A DNA stretch of 64,000 nucleotides from Paraburkholderia ribeironis (GTDB lineage: Bacteria > Pseudomonadota > Gammaproteobacteria > Burkholderiales > Burkholderiaceae), in the NCBI RefSeq assembly GCF_900019265.1, contig NZ_CYGX02000004.1, positions 62,001-126,000 on the forward strand. The letters are read 5' to 3'. Shown here piece by piece: positions 42,438 through 52,446 of this stretch. The notes under the pieces are model-generated. The model had not been told where the DNA came from, did no database searches, and saw only the letters and a program-made list of their open reading frames with translations. A program made the position numbers and the translations under genes. Position 1 is the stretch's first letter. Each line of letters begins with the position of its first letter.

Positions 42438-42525
42438 CGTCGCCTGTTGCGACCCGTAGTCGCCGCTTTCGCTTCACTTGCCGCGGGCGTCTCGCCACGC
42501 GGCCCAATGCTCTGCTGACACCCTG

Positions 42526-43728
42526 ATGAATACCGTTACGCTCAAACCGTCGAAAGAAAAATCGCTGCTGCGCCGCCATCCGTGGGTCTATGCCAACGCG
42601 ATCGATCGCGTCGATGGCCATCCCGCAGCCGGCGCGACCGTGCTGGTGCGCGCGCACGACGGCCGCTTTCTGGCGCGTGCCGCCTACAGCCCGCACTCGC
42701 AGATCCGCGTGCGAGTGTGGAGCTTCGACGAAACCGAGCCGATCGATCACGCGTTTTTCAAGCGCCGCGTGCAGCGCGCGCTCGCGCATCGCCGGACGAT
42801 GGTGCGCGACACCGGCGCGGTGCGGCTGATTTTCGGCGAAGCGGACGGCCTGCCTGGCCTGATCGTCGATCACTATGTCGCCGACGACGCAGACCAGCGC
42901 AGCCAGATCGTCTGCCAGTTCATGGCGGCCGGCGTCGAAGCGTGGAAGGACGCGATTGTCGCGGCGCTGATCGGCGCCACTGGTTGTCCGAACGTCTATG
43001 AACGTTCGGACGTATCGATTCGTCAGAAGGAAGGGCTCGAACAGATGACCGGCGTGCTGGCGGGCGAACCGCCATCGGACGTGTTGATCACGAGCGAAAA
43101 CGGCGTGCGTTACCACGTCGACGTGCGCAATGGCCACAAGACCGGCTTTTACGTCGACCAGCGCGACAACCGCCTGCTGGTGCAGCAGCTCGCGCAGGAT
43201 CGCGACGTGCTGAACTGCTTCTGCTACACCGGCGGCTTCTCGCTGGCGGCATTGAAGGGTGGCGCGCGGCGCGTGGTGTCGATCGATTCGTCCGGAGAAG
43301 CGCTCGCGCTCGCCCAGCAGAACGTGGCGGCCAACGGCTTCGACGCTGAACGCGCCAGCTGGCTCGACGCCGACGCCTTCAGGACGCTGCGCCGCCTGTA
43401 CGACGACGGCGAGCGCTTCGATCTGATCGTGCTCGATCCGCCGAAGTTCGCGCCGTCGCGCGAGCACGTGGACCGCGCGTCGCGCGCCTACAAGGACATC
43501 AACCTGACCGGCCTGAAGCTGCTGCGGCCGGGCGGTCTGCTGTTCACCTACTCGTGCTCGGGCGCGATCGACTCCGAACTGTTCCAGAAGATCGTCGCCA
43601 GCGCGGCCGCCGATGCGCGCGTGGACGTCCGGATTCTCAAGCGACTGGGCGCGGGCGTCGATCACCCGCTGCTCACGGCGTTTCCGGAAGGCGAATACCT
43701 GAAGGGGCTGCTGTTGCAAATCGCCTGA
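42526..43728 (+). CDS. rlmI: Class I SAM-dependent 23S rRNA methyltransferase, RlmI-like
   Basis: 400 residues from the ATG at 42526. N-terminal PUA domain (KSLLRRHPWVYANAIDRVDG), central EEHEA-like domain and C-terminal Rossmann methyltransferase with VLNCFCYTGGFSLAALKGGA (SAM site) and FDLIVLDPPKFAPSREH. RlmI methylates C1962 of 23S rRNA to m5C. Catalytic Cys in SYSCSGAIDS-type block (here TYSCSGAIDSELF). Probably its own unit after xerC. Confidence 0.88.
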   Translation: MNTVTLKPSKEKSLLRRHPWVYANAIDRVDGHPAAGATVLVRAHDGRFLARAAYSPHSQIRVRVWSFDETEPIDHAFFKRRVQRALAHRRTMVRDTGAVRLIFGEADGLPGLIVDHYVADDADQRSQIVCQFMAAGVEAWKDAIVAALIGATGCPNVYERSDVSIRQKEGLEQMTGVLAGEPPSDVLITSENGVRYHVDVRNGHKTGFYVDQRDNRLLVQQLAQDRDVLNCFCYTGGFSLAALKGGARRVVSIDSSGEALALAQQNVAANGFDAERASWLDADAFRTLRRLYDDGERFDLIVLDPPKFAPSREHVDRASRAYKDINLTGLKLLRPGGLLFTYSCSGAIDSELFQKIVASAAADARVDVRILKRLGAGVDHPLLTAFPEGEYLKGLLLQIA

Positions 43729-43730
43729 TC

Positions 43731-43755
43731 ATCCCCATTTCGGGGTTGTTTCGCG
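43731..43755 (+). terminator. Weak terminator after the methyltransferase gene
   Basis: CCCC-ATTTC-GGGG (43733–43745) followed by TTGTTT. The stem is short, so termination is probably partial. Confidence 0.35.
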
Positions 43756-43930
43756 CGGGGGGCGGCGAATGGGCAACGCAACGCGCAAGCGGGCCCAAAC
43801 CGCCGCTGCCAGCGCGGCGTTGACAGATATGTTTCAATAACCGGCTAGAGCGGGCCGCGCGCCATCCGGCTGCAGCGCCCCGCCTACGCTTTCGATTACG
43901 CACCGTTTCACGACAATACAGGCGACCTCC

Positions 43931-45016
43931 ATGATCCCAGTCACCATCCTGACCGGCTTTCTCGGCAGCGGCAAAACCACCCTGCTCAAGCGCATCCTGA
44001 ATGAAAAACACGGCATGAAGATCGCCGTTATCGAGAACGAGTTCGGGGAAGAGAACATCGATAACGAGATTCTCGTGCAGGACACCACCGAACAGATCAT
44101 CCAGATGAGCAACGGCTGCATCTGCTGCACGATCCGTGGCGATCTTTCGCGTGTGCTCGGCGATCTGGCGCAGAAGAAGCAAGCGGGCGAACTGGACTTC
44201 GACCGCGTCGTGATCGAAACCACCGGTCTCGCGAATCCGGGCCCGGTTGCGCAAACTTTCTTCATGGATGACCAGATCGCCAGCGAGTTCCTGCTCGACG
44301 CGATCATCACGCTGGTCGACGCGAAGCACGCGGACCAACAGCTCGACGAGCACGAAGTGGTGCAGCGTCAAGTCGGCTTCGCCGACCGTCTGTTCATCAC
44401 CAAGGCCGATCTGGTCGACGACGAGCAGCTGGCCGATCTGCGCCACCGTCTGCTGCACATGAACCCGAAGGCGGCGATCAGGGTCGTCAATTTCGGCGAA
44501 GCAGACATCAAGGAAATTTTCGATCTGCGTGGCTTCAACCTGAATTCGAAGCTCGAGATCGATCCGGAGTTCCTCGCCGAAGACGAACACGCGCACCACC
44601 ACGCTCACGCACATGACGAGCATGGCCACACGCACGATCACGCGAACTGCGATCACGACCATGGCCATTGCGACCACGAAGGGCACGATCACGCGCATCA
44701 TCGCCATGCGCATCACGACGACAAGATCAAGTCGTTCGTGTATCGCAACGACCGTCCGTTCGATCCGAACAAGCTCGAGGATTTCCTCGGCGGCATTTTG
44801 CAGATCTACGGCGAGCGCCTGCTGCGATACAAAGGCGTGCTGTATATGAAGGGCGTCGATCGCAAGGTCGTGTTCCAGGGGGTGCATCAGATGATGGGCA
44901 GCGATCTGGCCGCGAAATGGCAGCCGGTCGAGAAGAAGACCAACAAGATGGTGTTCATCGGCATCGAACTGCCGCAAGACCTGATCACCGACGGCCTCGA
45001 CGCCTGCCTCGCCTGA
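43931..45016 (+). CDS. CobW/COG0523-family GTPase with His-rich metal-binding loop
   Basis: 361 residues. P-loop ILTGFLGSGKTTLLKRIL at the N-terminus, ENEFGEENIDNEI, and the CxCC metal site NGCICCTIRGDLSRVL. NKxD is replaced by the family's TKADLVDD. Residues about 220–265 are dominated by His and Asp (HAHHHAHAHDEHGHTHDHAN begins it) and should bind zinc, nickel or cobalt. The C-terminal CobW_C domain follows. Members load metals into enzymes, often under zinc limitation; no Zur site is recognised upstream. Confidence 0.9.
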   Translation: MIPVTILTGFLGSGKTTLLKRILNEKHGMKIAVIENEFGEENIDNEILVQDTTEQIIQMSNGCICCTIRGDLSRVLGDLAQKKQAGELDFDRVVIETTGLANPGPVAQTFFMDDQIASEFLLDAIITLVDAKHADQQLDEHEVVQRQVGFADRLFITKADLVDDEQLADLRHRLLHMNPKAAIRVVNFGEADIKEIFDLRGFNLNSKLEIDPEFLAEDEHAHHHAHAHDEHGHTHDHANCDHDHGHCDHEGHDHAHHRHAHHDDKIKSFVYRNDRPFDPNKLEDFLGGILQIYGERLLRYKGVLYMKGVDRKVVFQGVHQMMGSDLAAKWQPVEKKTNKMVFIGIELPQDLITDGLDACLA

Positions 45017-45658
45017 GTGCGCGTGCGAACTGCGTGCGCGAATTGAGCGCGGTGCGCATCAACGGCGCGGCGCACGCCCGCGCTACCGCGCCTGCTGCGC
45101 ATCGTGCAAGACCCGCACCGCGTTAATCATCTGCTGAATACGCGGTGCGGCGAGCGCAAAGTAGCCGCAAGTCCTCTGTATGAAAAGCGCGTGAAAACCC
45201 TGCTGTATTAATGCGTGCACGACCATCGCTTTTTGATCGTGCGCGCGTTATATTTTCGGGATATCAGTGCGCCGCAGGCAGATTTTCACCAGTTGCGGTG
45301 CCGGATTGTGATTCAGTTACAATACGTGCCCACTGGAGAATGACAACGAATTGCCCGGTCAGCGCGTGTCCCGCGCCGGGTCTGAAGCGGCGCCGGAAAA
45401 CCTTGTCCGGGCAACACGCCGACAATGCCGGCTGGCACAGCCTGTAAAGGTATGCTGCCGGCAAGCGATGCCTCAGGAGCATTTGAGAATCGGTTTCCAG
45501 AGGAGTTCGGCCCCGCATTGGCGTAGCGGCCCCGGCGTCACGACAGCCCACCGTCCATGCCCGCCCTGCGTTGCGCGTCCTCGAGGCGCTTTTTGCGGTC
45601 TATACGAGAGTGCGGGCACTCTGTAAGAGTTTTGCCTCACATTGAAGAAGTAAGCCAG
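45017..45658. other. 642-base gap, probably including a long dksA leader
   Basis: TACAAT at 45318–45323 with a TGCGGT-type -35 18 bases upstream is a plausible promoter, giving a dksA leader of about 330 bases. GC-rich inverted repeats lie in it (GCCCGGT…CGCCGGG near 45354–45381). No protein is supported. I could not assign the leader to a known RNA family. Confidence 0.45.
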
Positions 45659-46078
45659 ATGACGACGAAACGACTCTTGACCGAAGCCGAAATCCTGAAG
45701 ATGAGCGACAAGGATTACATGAATGAGGATCAGCTCGCCTTCTTCAAGAACAGGCTCGAACAGCTGCAAGCGGAAATTCTCCGCAATGCTGGCCAGACGA
45801 CCGAGAACCTGCGCGAAACCGTGATCGTACCGGACCCGGCCGACCGTGCAACGATCGAGGAAGAGCATGCGCTCGAACTGCGCACGCGCGACCGCGAACG
45901 CAAGCTGCTGAAGAAGGTGCAGCAATCGCTCGCGCGCATCGATTCGGGCGACTACGGCTGGTGTGAGGAAACCGGTGAGCCGATCGGCATTCCGCGTCTG
46001 CTCGCGCGGCCCACGGCAACCCTGTCGCTCGAAGCACAGGAACGCCGTGAACTGCGCCAGAAGCTGTTCGGCGACTGA
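45659..46078 (+). CDS. dksA: RNA polymerase-binding transcription factor DksA, Cys-poor form
   Basis: 139 residues from the ATG at 45659. The coiled-coil with the essential acidic tip is intact (VPDPADRATIEEEHALELRT). It acts in the RNA polymerase secondary channel with ppGpp. The C-terminal zinc finger is degenerate: only one cysteine remains, in DYGWCEETGEPIGIPRLLAR, and the later CxxC pair is replaced by LSLEAQE. It is thus a zinc-independent type, like DksA2 of Pseudomonas. Confidence 0.93.
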   Translation: MTTKRLLTEAEILKMSDKDYMNEDQLAFFKNRLEQLQAEILRNAGQTTENLRETVIVPDPADRATIEEEHALELRTRDRERKLLKKVQQSLARIDSGDYGWCEETGEPIGIPRLLARPTATLSLEAQERRELRQKLFGD

Positions 46079-46085
46079 ACGTCGG

Positions 46086-46157
46086 CGGCGCGGCTTCGGC
46101 GCCGCGCCCTGAAACGCTGCTTCGTCGTGAGGCGCACGGTAAGCCGTGCGCTTTTTT
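46086..46157 (+). terminator. dksA terminator pair
   Basis: First a GC hairpin GGCGCGGC-loop-GCCGCGCC near 46086–46107, then the clear intrinsic terminator GCGCACGG-TAAG-CCGTGCGC (46132–46151) followed by TTTTTTC. Confidence 0.88.
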
Positions 46158-46520
46158 CTTTTGTGCGGCGCTGCATGCGCGTCATCGCGCAGACGACTTC
46201 ACCCGATCGATGTACGGCACGTTCGAGGCCGCTCCGAGCCTATCGGCCCGTTCCTTCCATTTGCGCGCGGACAGCCTTCCCTCCTTCCAGCACGCCGCCC
46301 CCGCACCATTTCCGCGCCCGCACCAAATCCCCGGTTTTTTGTTTTATGCCGTCTGGCAGCTCTTGATATGACCGCGCACGCCCTAAAATAAATCGGACAT
46401 GCGCTGCACGAGCGCGCGCCGACCCGTTGAGCTTCGGCGTCGCGCGCCGTCCGTTTTCAGGATTCATGCGATAGCGCATCGCGCTGTCGCGTCCTACCCG
46501 TTTTGCAAAGAGGAACGCAT
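46158..46520. other. 363-base gap upstream of hslVU
   Basis: No gene supported. It contains the probable hslV promoter at 46362–46389; the rest is unremarkable GC-rich sequence. Confidence 0.5.
46362..46389 (+). promoter_or_regulatory. hslVU promoter, possibly heat-shock sigma-32 type
   Basis: CTTGATA (46362–46368), a 12-base spacer and CCCTAAAAT (46381–46389) resemble the sigma-32 elements CTTGAAA and CCCCATNT. The overlapping TTGATA and TAAAAT with a 15-base spacer could also be read by sigma-70. HslVU is a heat-shock operon in other proteobacteria. Confidence 0.5.
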
Positions 46521-47057
46521 ATGGAGCAATTTCACGGCACGACGATCGTCTCCGTGCGCCGCGGCGACAAGGTCGCACTCGGCGGCGACGGCCAGGTGAC
46601 GCTGGGCAACATCGTCATGAAAGGCGGCGCGAAGAAGGTCCGGCGCATCTACAACAACAAGGTGCTGGTCGGCTTCGCCGGCGGCACGGCCGACGCCTTC
46701 TCGCTGCTCGACCGCTTCGAAGCGAAGCTGGAAAAACATCAGGGCAATCTCACACGCGCTGCCGTCGAACTCGCGAAAGACTGGCGCACCGACCGCATGC
46801 TGCGCCGCCTTGAAGCCATGCTGATCGCCGCGGACGCCACCAGCACGCTCGTGATTACCGGCAACGGCGATGTGCTTGATCCCGAAGGCGGCATCTGCGC
46901 GATCGGTTCAGGCGGCGCCTATGCGCAAGCCGCCGCGAAAGCGCTCGCCGACAACACCGAGCTGTCGCCCCGCGAGATCGTCGAGAAGTCGCTGGAGATC
47001 GCCGGCGATATGTGCATCTACACGAACCACAACCGCGTCATTGAGACGATCGAGTAA
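46521..47057 (+). CDS. hslV: ATP-dependent protease subunit HslV
   Basis: 178 residues from the ATG at 46521, with AGAGGA upstream. A proteasome-like peptidase: after removal of the first residues the catalytic Thr is in [34 protein letters not shown] and [10 protein letters not shown] are typical. It forms the two-ring chamber for HslU. 9 bases separate it from hslU. Confidence 0.97.
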   Translation: MEQFHGTTIVSVRRGDKVALGGDGQVTLGNIVMKGGAKKVRRIYNNKVLVGFAGGTADAFSLLDRFEAKLEKHQGNLTRAAVELAKDWRTDRMLRRLEAMLIAADATSTLVITGNGDVLDPEGGICAIGSGGAYAQAAAKALADNTELSPREIVEKSLEIAGDMCIYTNHNRVIETIE

Positions 47058-47066
47058 GGACACACG

Positions 47067-48413
47067 ATGAGCACCATGACCCCTGCCGAGATCGTCTCCG
47101 AACTCGACAAACACATCATCGGCCAAGGCCGCGCGAAAAAAGCCGTCGCCGTCGCGCTGCGCAATCGTTGGCGTCGTCAGCAGGTCGAAGAACCGCTGCG
47201 CCAGGAAATCACGCCGAAGAACATTCTGATGATCGGACCGACCGGCGTCGGCAAGACGGAAATCGCGCGGCGTCTGGCGAAGCTCGCCGACGCGCCGTTC
47301 ATCAAGATCGAAGCCACCAAGTTCACCGAAGTCGGCTACGTGGGCCGCGACGTCGACAGCATCGTGCGCGATCTGATGGAAATCTCGGTCAAGCAGACGC
47401 GCGAAACGGAAATGCGCAAAGTGCGGACCAAGGCCGGCGATCAGGCTGAAGACCGCATCCTCGACATCCTGCTGCCGAAGGCGCGCCCGGTCGGATTCGG
47501 TTCGAGCTCGAGCGCCGCGGACACCGCCGACGAAGGCGGCAGCACGCGCCAGACGTTCCGCAAGCGTCTGCGTGAGGGGCTGCTCGACGACAAGGAAATC
47601 GAGCTCGATGTCGAACAGCCGCAAGTAGGCATGGACATCATGGGCCCGCCGGGCATGGAAGACATGACCGAGCAGATCCGTTCGATGTTCGCCAACATCG
47701 GCGGCGGCAAGAAAACGCGCCGCAAGATGAAGGTGAAGGAGGCGCTGAAGGTGCTCACCGACGAAGAAGCCGGCAAGATGCTGAACGACGAGGAGGTGAA
47801 AGCCAAGGCGGTGCAGAACGTCGAGCAGAACGGCATCGTGTTTCTCGATGAGATCGACAAGATCACGTCGCGCAATGAAGCCGGCGGCGGCGAAGTGTCT
47901 CGCCAGGGTGTGCAGCGCGATCTGCTGCCGCTCGTCGAAGGCACCACGATCAACACCAAGTACGGCATGGTGAAGACCGACCATGTTCTGTTCATCGCGA
48001 GCGGCGCATTTCACCTGGCCAAACCGAGCGATCTGATTCCCGAGTTGCAAGGCCGCTTTCCGATTCGCGTCGAACTCGACTCGTTGTCGGTCAAGGACTT
48101 CGAATCGATTCTGGTGTCCACCGACGCGAGCCTCGTCAAGCAATACCAGGCACTCCTCGCTACTGAAGACGTGCATCTCGAATTCGCCGACGAAGGCATT
48201 CGCCGCCTCGCCGAGATCGCTTATGCGGTAAACGAGAAGACCGAGAACATCGGCGCGCGCCGTCTGTACACGGTGATCGAAAAGCTGCTCGAAGAAGTCT
48301 CGTTCTCGGCCGGCAATCACTCGGGCAGTACGGTGCAGATCGACGCGGCGTATGTCGATCGCGCGCTGAATGAAGTGGCGGAAGACGAAGACCTGTCGCG
48401 CTACGTGCTGTAA
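47067..48413 (+). CDS. hslU: ATP-dependent unfoldase subunit HslU
   Basis: 448 residues. AAA+ ATPase with Walker [18 protein letters not shown], Walker [12 protein letters not shown] and an inserted I-domain around residues 110–240. The C-terminus [10 protein letters not shown] inserts into HslV to activate it. Unfolds substrates for the HslV chamber; heat-shock protein quality control. Confidence 0.97.
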   Translation: MSTMTPAEIVSELDKHIIGQGRAKKAVAVALRNRWRRQQVEEPLRQEITPKNILMIGPTGVGKTEIARRLAKLADAPFIKIEATKFTEVGYVGRDVDSIVRDLMEISVKQTRETEMRKVRTKAGDQAEDRILDILLPKARPVGFGSSSSAADTADEGGSTRQTFRKRLREGLLDDKEIELDVEQPQVGMDIMGPPGMEDMTEQIRSMFANIGGGKKTRRKMKVKEALKVLTDEEAGKMLNDEEVKAKAVQNVEQNGIVFLDEIDKITSRNEAGGGEVSRQGVQRDLLPLVEGTTINTKYGMVKTDHVLFIASGAFHLAKPSDLIPELQGRFPIRVELDSLSVKDFESILVSTDASLVKQYQALLATEDVHLEFADEGIRRLAEIAYAVNEKTENIGARRLYTVIEKLLEEVSFSAGNHSGSTVQIDAAYVDRALNEVAEDEDLSRYVL

Positions 48414-48480
48414 TGTCGATACGGATTTCGTCCCGGGCAATTCATATTGCCTGATACAGATCAAATGTGAAGCGTAAAAA

Positions 48481-48515
48481 AACGGGCTGCCCTCAATAAG
48501 GCAGCCCGTTTCCTT
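48481..48515 (+). terminator. Bidirectional intrinsic terminator
   Basis: AACGGGCTGCC (48481–48491) pairs with GGCAGCCCGTT (48500–48510) around 8 bases, with TTCCTTTT after and AAAAAA before. It separates the convergent hslU and regA genes. Confidence 0.92.
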
Positions 48516-48548
48516 TTGGGCCGCCCACATGGCGGCACGGCATCGCGC

Positions 48549-49091
48549 TTACTGTTTGACCGGCCGCTTGGCGAGCTTGCGCTGCAGCGTCCGACGATGC
48601 ATGTTCAACGCCCGCGCTGTGGCCGAAATATTGCCGCCGTGCTCCGCGAGCACGCGTTGAATGTGCTCCCACTCGAGCCGCGCAACCGACAGAGGCGTCG
48701 GATGCTCGATCGCCTCTTCGGCTTGCAGCGCGCTCGCTTCGCTTTGCAACGCCGACAGAATCGTCTCGACGTTAGCGGGCTTCGCAAGGTAGTTATCCGC
48801 GCCGTCTTTCACGGCCTGCACCGCGGTTGCGATGCTTGCATAACCCGTCAGCACCAGCATGCGCGCATCGGGCTGCAGATCGCGCAAGGGCGCCACGAGC
48901 GTGAGGCCGGAGTCGTTGCCGAGATGCAGATCGACCGTGATCTGGCTGAACTTCTGCTGGTTCGCCAGCTTGATCGCCTCGTCCGCGTTGTGCGCTTCGC
49001 TCACCGTGTAGCCGCGCCTCGTCAGACCGCGAGCGAGAATGCCGGAGAACACCTCATCGTCGTCGATCACCAGAAAATTCTTTTCGCTCAT
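48549..49091 (-). CDS. regA: Response regulator RegA/PrrA/ActR type
   Basis: 180 residues from the ATG at 49091. Receiver domain with acidic pocket LVIDDDEVF, phosphoacceptor Asp54 in ITVDLHLGNDSG and conserved Lys in YLAKPANVE. A short Pro-containing linker leads to a Fis-type helix-turn-helix, GGNISATARALNMHRRTLQR. It controls redox-responsive genes with RegB. The start overlaps the regB stop (ATGA). Confidence 0.92.
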   Translation of the reverse strand: MSEKNFLVIDDDEVFSGILARGLTRRGYTVSEAHNADEAIKLANQQKFSQITVDLHLGNDSGLTLVAPLRDLQPDARMLVLTGYASIATAVQAVKDGADNYLAKPANVETILSALQSEASALQAEEAIEHPTPLSVARLEWEHIQRVLAEHGGNISATARALNMHRRTLQRKLAKRPVKQ

Positions 49092-50401
49092 GCCTGTTTC
49101 TCCGTGTTGATTGGCGCGGCGCCTTGACGGCCCGCGCCGGAAAGTTTGCGCTCGGCCGGCGGAAGTTTCAGCACCGCACGCGTGCCGCGCGGCTTGATCG
49201 CACTGACGTCGGTCAGTTCGATCGATCCCCCCAGACGCGCCGCCGCCGAAAAAGCCAGATAGAGGCCCACGCCGTGTCCGCCCTGCGTGCTGTCCACCGG
49301 CATCGCGCCGAGCGAGCCGCGCAATGCGGCCGGGATACCCAGGCCAGCATCGCACACTTCGAACACGATCTGGCCGCCGCGCGACGCGAGCGAACACGAC
49401 AGCGTCACGTGATCGCGACTCGCACGCGCGGCGTTGTCGAGCAGAATCGTGAGGATCTGGCTGACGGCCACCGTATCGTCGAGGCTGACATCCGCGGGCG
49501 GCACACCGATCCGCTCAAACTTCACATGCGGATGGCGCAAGCGCCACTGCTCGGCAAACGACCCGAGCCAATCGGCAACCGGTTGCCGATTGGTGGTGGT
49601 CGACGCGCGGCTGCGCAAGCGGGCCAGCGCCGACGTGCACAACGCCATCTGCTGCTCGAGTAATTCGAGATCGGCGCTGTACGGCGCGAGCCCCTGATCG
49701 CTGCGTGCGGCGTCGCGTAATTCTTCCGACAGCATCGCGATTGTAGACAGGGGTGTGCCGATTTCGTGAGCCACGGTGGCAGCCTGCACGCCAAGCGCGA
49801 CCGCGCGTTCGTCGTGAAGCAAGCGCTGCTGCGCTTCTCCGAGCGCTGCGTCACGTAGCCGCAGTGCTCGCGACATCCGCGCGACGAACCATGCAATCAG
49901 CCCGACGCTGACCATGAAGTTGACCCACATGCCCGCGCGATAGTAGTCGAACAGGTTGGCCGGATTATCGAGATTGAGCGGTACCGAATCGAAACCGAGC
50001 ATCGCGTAGCAGGTCACGGCGAATGCCGCGAGCCACGCCATCAGATGCCATGGCAACACGGCGGCGGCGATGGCCAGCGATGGCAGGTAGAGCGAAACGA
50101 ACGGATTGGTGGTGCCGCCGGACAGAAACAGCAGTGCGGACAACGCGCCGAGATCGACCCAGATCTGGCCGAACAGCTCCATGTTGGATTCGGGTCGTTG
50201 CTGCGAAACGCGCCACCAGGTGAGCGCGTTGAAAAGCACTTCGAGGGCGATCACCAGCAACATCGCAGGCAACGGCAAGTGCACGCCGATGAAGATCTGC
50301 ACGAACGCGATCGTCACCAGCTGACCGATGATCGCGAGGCTGCGCAGCCAGAACAGATGCTCGAGATTGACCCGGCCGGTGTTGGTTATGCGATGCATCA
50401 C
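49088..50401 (-). CDS. regB: Redox sensor histidine kinase RegB/PrrB type
   Basis: 437 residues. Six predicted membrane helices in residues 15–180, with the ubiquinone-site motif FLSGGTTNPFVSLYLPSLA near 92–110. The H-box is VAHEIGTPLSTI with His212. A single cysteine (QQMALCTSALARLRS) sits where RegB's redox-active Cys lies. The C-terminal ATPase has DNAARASRDH and GGHGVGLYLAF. Membrane sensor of quinone redox state, coupled to regA. Confidence 0.92.
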   Translation of the reverse strand: MMHRITNTGRVNLEHLFWLRSLAIIGQLVTIAFVQIFIGVHLPLPAMLLVIALEVLFNALTWWRVSQQRPESNMELFGQIWVDLGALSALLFLSGGTTNPFVSLYLPSLAIAAAVLPWHLMAWLAAFAVTCYAMLGFDSVPLNLDNPANLFDYYRAGMWVNFMVSVGLIAWFVARMSRALRLRDAALGEAQQRLLHDERAVALGVQAATVAHEIGTPLSTIAMLSEELRDAARSDQGLAPYSADLELLEQQMALCTSALARLRSRASTTTNRQPVADWLGSFAEQWRLRHPHVKFERIGVPPADVSLDDTVAVSQILTILLDNAARASRDHVTLSCSLASRGGQIVFEVCDAGLGIPAALRGSLGAMPVDSTQGGHGVGLYLAFSAAARLGGSIELTDVSAIKPRGTRAVLKLPPAERKLSGAGRQGAAPINTEKQA

Positions 50402-50527
50402 GCTAGTCTACCTGTTCGGAAGGATCCGACTGACTTCGCCGCCTTGCCTCCGGTATCATGACTTCTTTGCGACAGCGTCGCGTGGGCCGGTTTATCTTGA
50501 TTGGTTCTTGCGCCGCGCAACTGTCCC

Positions 50528-52165
50528 ATGCTGCCCACCTCCCATCGCGAAGCCAACAACTTTTCAGCTTTCCTGACTTTTTTGCGCGAGGCTGCCGCTG
50601 CCCGAACAAGCGGTGCCGCGGCAACAGAAGCCAGATGCCTGGCCGCCGCGGCGCAACAGCATTCACTCGACGACGCGTCGCTCGGATCGCTGATCACGTC
50701 GTTGCTCAAACAAAGTCGCCATGACGAGGCGATTGAACTTGCCGCCATTATTGCCCAACTTGATCCGCACCGCGCTCTGTCGCACTTTCGCGTCGGCTAT
50801 GCGTTGCAGATGGCCAATCGGCATCGCGAAGCAATCGCCCCATATCGACGCGCGCTCGCCATCGATCCGACGCTGCCGAAGCTGCGCAATAATCTCGCCG
50901 GTGCACTGGCTTTCGTGGGCGGCGATTTGCGCGAGCGGCTAGCGCTACTGGAAAGTGCGGTCCGCGATGAACCCGGCGACGCAGACGCCTGGATCAATCT
51001 CGCCGACGCGTGCCGCGCGAATCTGGATCTGCCGCGTGCGCTCGAGGCCGGTGCGCACGCCGTGCAATGCGCGCCGCTCAGCCCGCTGGCGCACAACAAC
51101 TATGCGCTGGCGCTACGTGAAGCGCAACGCTGGACCGAAGCGGAGCAAGCCGCGACAACGGCCTGCACGCTGGCTCCGCACAACGCCACCATGCGCTCCA
51201 ATCTCGGCATGCTGCAACTGATGCTAGGCGATTACGAACACGGCTGGTTGTCGCACGAAGCGCGCTGGGACGGCTCGCTGGAACTGGGCGGCAAACGTCC
51301 GTCGATGCCGGCGCCAACCTGGCACGGTCAACCGCTCGCCGGTAAAACGCTGCTGGTGTGGGGCGAACAGGGTATGGGCGACCTGTTGCAGTTCAGCCGC
51401 TACATTCCGATGCTGGCGACGCACGTTCATCGCGAAGGCGGCCGTCTGATCTGGAATTCCTTCCCGCAAATGGGCGCGCTGCTCGCGCGCAGCCTTGGCC
51501 GCAATGTAGACGGCTACTCCGCTGGCGGCGGTGTCGAATCGCTACCGCCGTTCGACTATGAGATTCCGCTGCTCACCCTGCCTTTACTATTCGACACGCG
51601 CGTGCAGATGATCCCGGCCACCACGCCCTATTTGTTCGCGGCCGCGGCAGCGCGCGAGTCCTGGCGCACGCGGCTTGCGAACGAGGCACGGCTCAAAGTG
51701 GGGCTGGCCTGGACCGGCAGCCATGGCCATCAGCGCAATCCATTCCGGCGAGTCGGCTGGGAACGCTATGCCGCGCATTTCGGCGGCATGCAGGACGTGG
51801 CGTTTTATTCGCTGCAACCGGGCGCTGACGCCGACGTGGCGGCAGCGCGAGCGGCCGGCTTGCCGATGGCCGACTACACGGCCAAATTCGCGACCTTCGA
51901 CGACACCGCCGCGTTCGTCAGCGCGCTCGATCTGGTCATCACGGTTTGCACGTCAGTGGCGCATCTGGGCGGCGCGCTCGGCCAGCGCACCTGGGTGCTG
52001 CTCGACGTCAATCCGCACTGGGTATGGCTGCTCGAACGCAGCGACAGTCCGTGGTATCCGAGCGCGACGCTCTACCGGCAGCCGCAATTCGGCCAATGGG
52101 ATCCGGCTCTGCAAGCGGTCGCTCGCGACCTGCGGGCACTGGTGGCGCAACATCGCACCGCGTAG
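50528..52165 (+). CDS. TPR protein with C-terminal glycosyltransferase-9-like domain
   Basis: 545 residues from the ATG at 50528; TTG 50501 would add nine. N-terminal half: tetratricopeptide repeats (ALSHFRVGYALQMANRHREA, then IAPYRRALAIDPTLPKLRNN). C-terminal half: GT-B-like domain with KTLLVWGEQGMGDLLQFSRY, LKVGLAWTGSHGHQRNPFRR and DLVITVCTSVAHLGGALGQR. Proteins of this design are often linked to surface or flagellin glycosylation, but no such locus is near; acceptor unknown. Confidence 0.82.
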   Translation: MLPTSHREANNFSAFLTFLREAAAARTSGAAATEARCLAAAAQQHSLDDASLGSLITSLLKQSRHDEAIELAAIIAQLDPHRALSHFRVGYALQMANRHREAIAPYRRALAIDPTLPKLRNNLAGALAFVGGDLRERLALLESAVRDEPGDADAWINLADACRANLDLPRALEAGAHAVQCAPLSPLAHNNYALALREAQRWTEAEQAATTACTLAPHNATMRSNLGMLQLMLGDYEHGWLSHEARWDGSLELGGKRPSMPAPTWHGQPLAGKTLLVWGEQGMGDLLQFSRYIPMLATHVHREGGRLIWNSFPQMGALLARSLGRNVDGYSAGGGVESLPPFDYEIPLLTLPLLFDTRVQMIPATTPYLFAAAAARESWRTRLANEARLKVGLAWTGSHGHQRNPFRRVGWERYAAHFGGMQDVAFYSLQPGADADVAAARAAGLPMADYTAKFATFDDTAAFVSALDLVITVCTSVAHLGGALGQRTWVLLDVNPHWVWLLERSDSPWYPSATLYRQPQFGQWDPALQAVARDLRALVAQHRTA

Positions 52166-52221
52166 CTGACGGGCGTTTCGCTCATGCCCTGCTGCGAGCT
52201 GTGGAGTGTGTGGCTTGCGGT

Positions 52222-52446
52222 TCAGGTTGAATCAGCGCCGGGCAACGCGTGAGCGGCTCGCGCGATCTCCGCGGCCAGACATTCCGGACACAAACAAGCG
52301 CGGGCCGGATCGAGCCTGTCAGCGGGTAACGACGGCATCGCACGGCACCAGCAATCGCACGGCTGCGTACGCATGCCGCAGTCGAACGCGCTACCGCAGC
52401 GCGGGCAGCGCGCGCTGCGTTCAGAGCGGGAGGCGGACGATTTCAT
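52222..52446 (-). CDS. Cysteine-rich CWC family protein
   Basis: 74 residues from the ATG at 52446. CPRCGSAFDCG, then CDCWC and CLCPECLAAEIA: nine cysteines in the spacing of the CWC family, likely to bind two metals. Small cytoplasmic protein of unknown role; common in proteobacteria. Convergent with the TPR gene. Confidence 0.8.
   Translation of the reverse strand: MKSSASRSERSARCPRCGSAFDCGMRTQPCDCWCRAMPSLPADRLDPARACLCPECLAAEIARAAHALPGADST

Noticed and set aside
43729..43930. Zur box upstream of the His-rich CobW GTPase
   Set aside because: The A/T-rich stretch near 43825–43840 is not a convincing palindrome of the Zur type.
46908..48530. 540-codon minus-strand frame over hslU
   Set aside because: Antisense to a full-length, motif-complete hslU; composition is the mirror of the coding strand.
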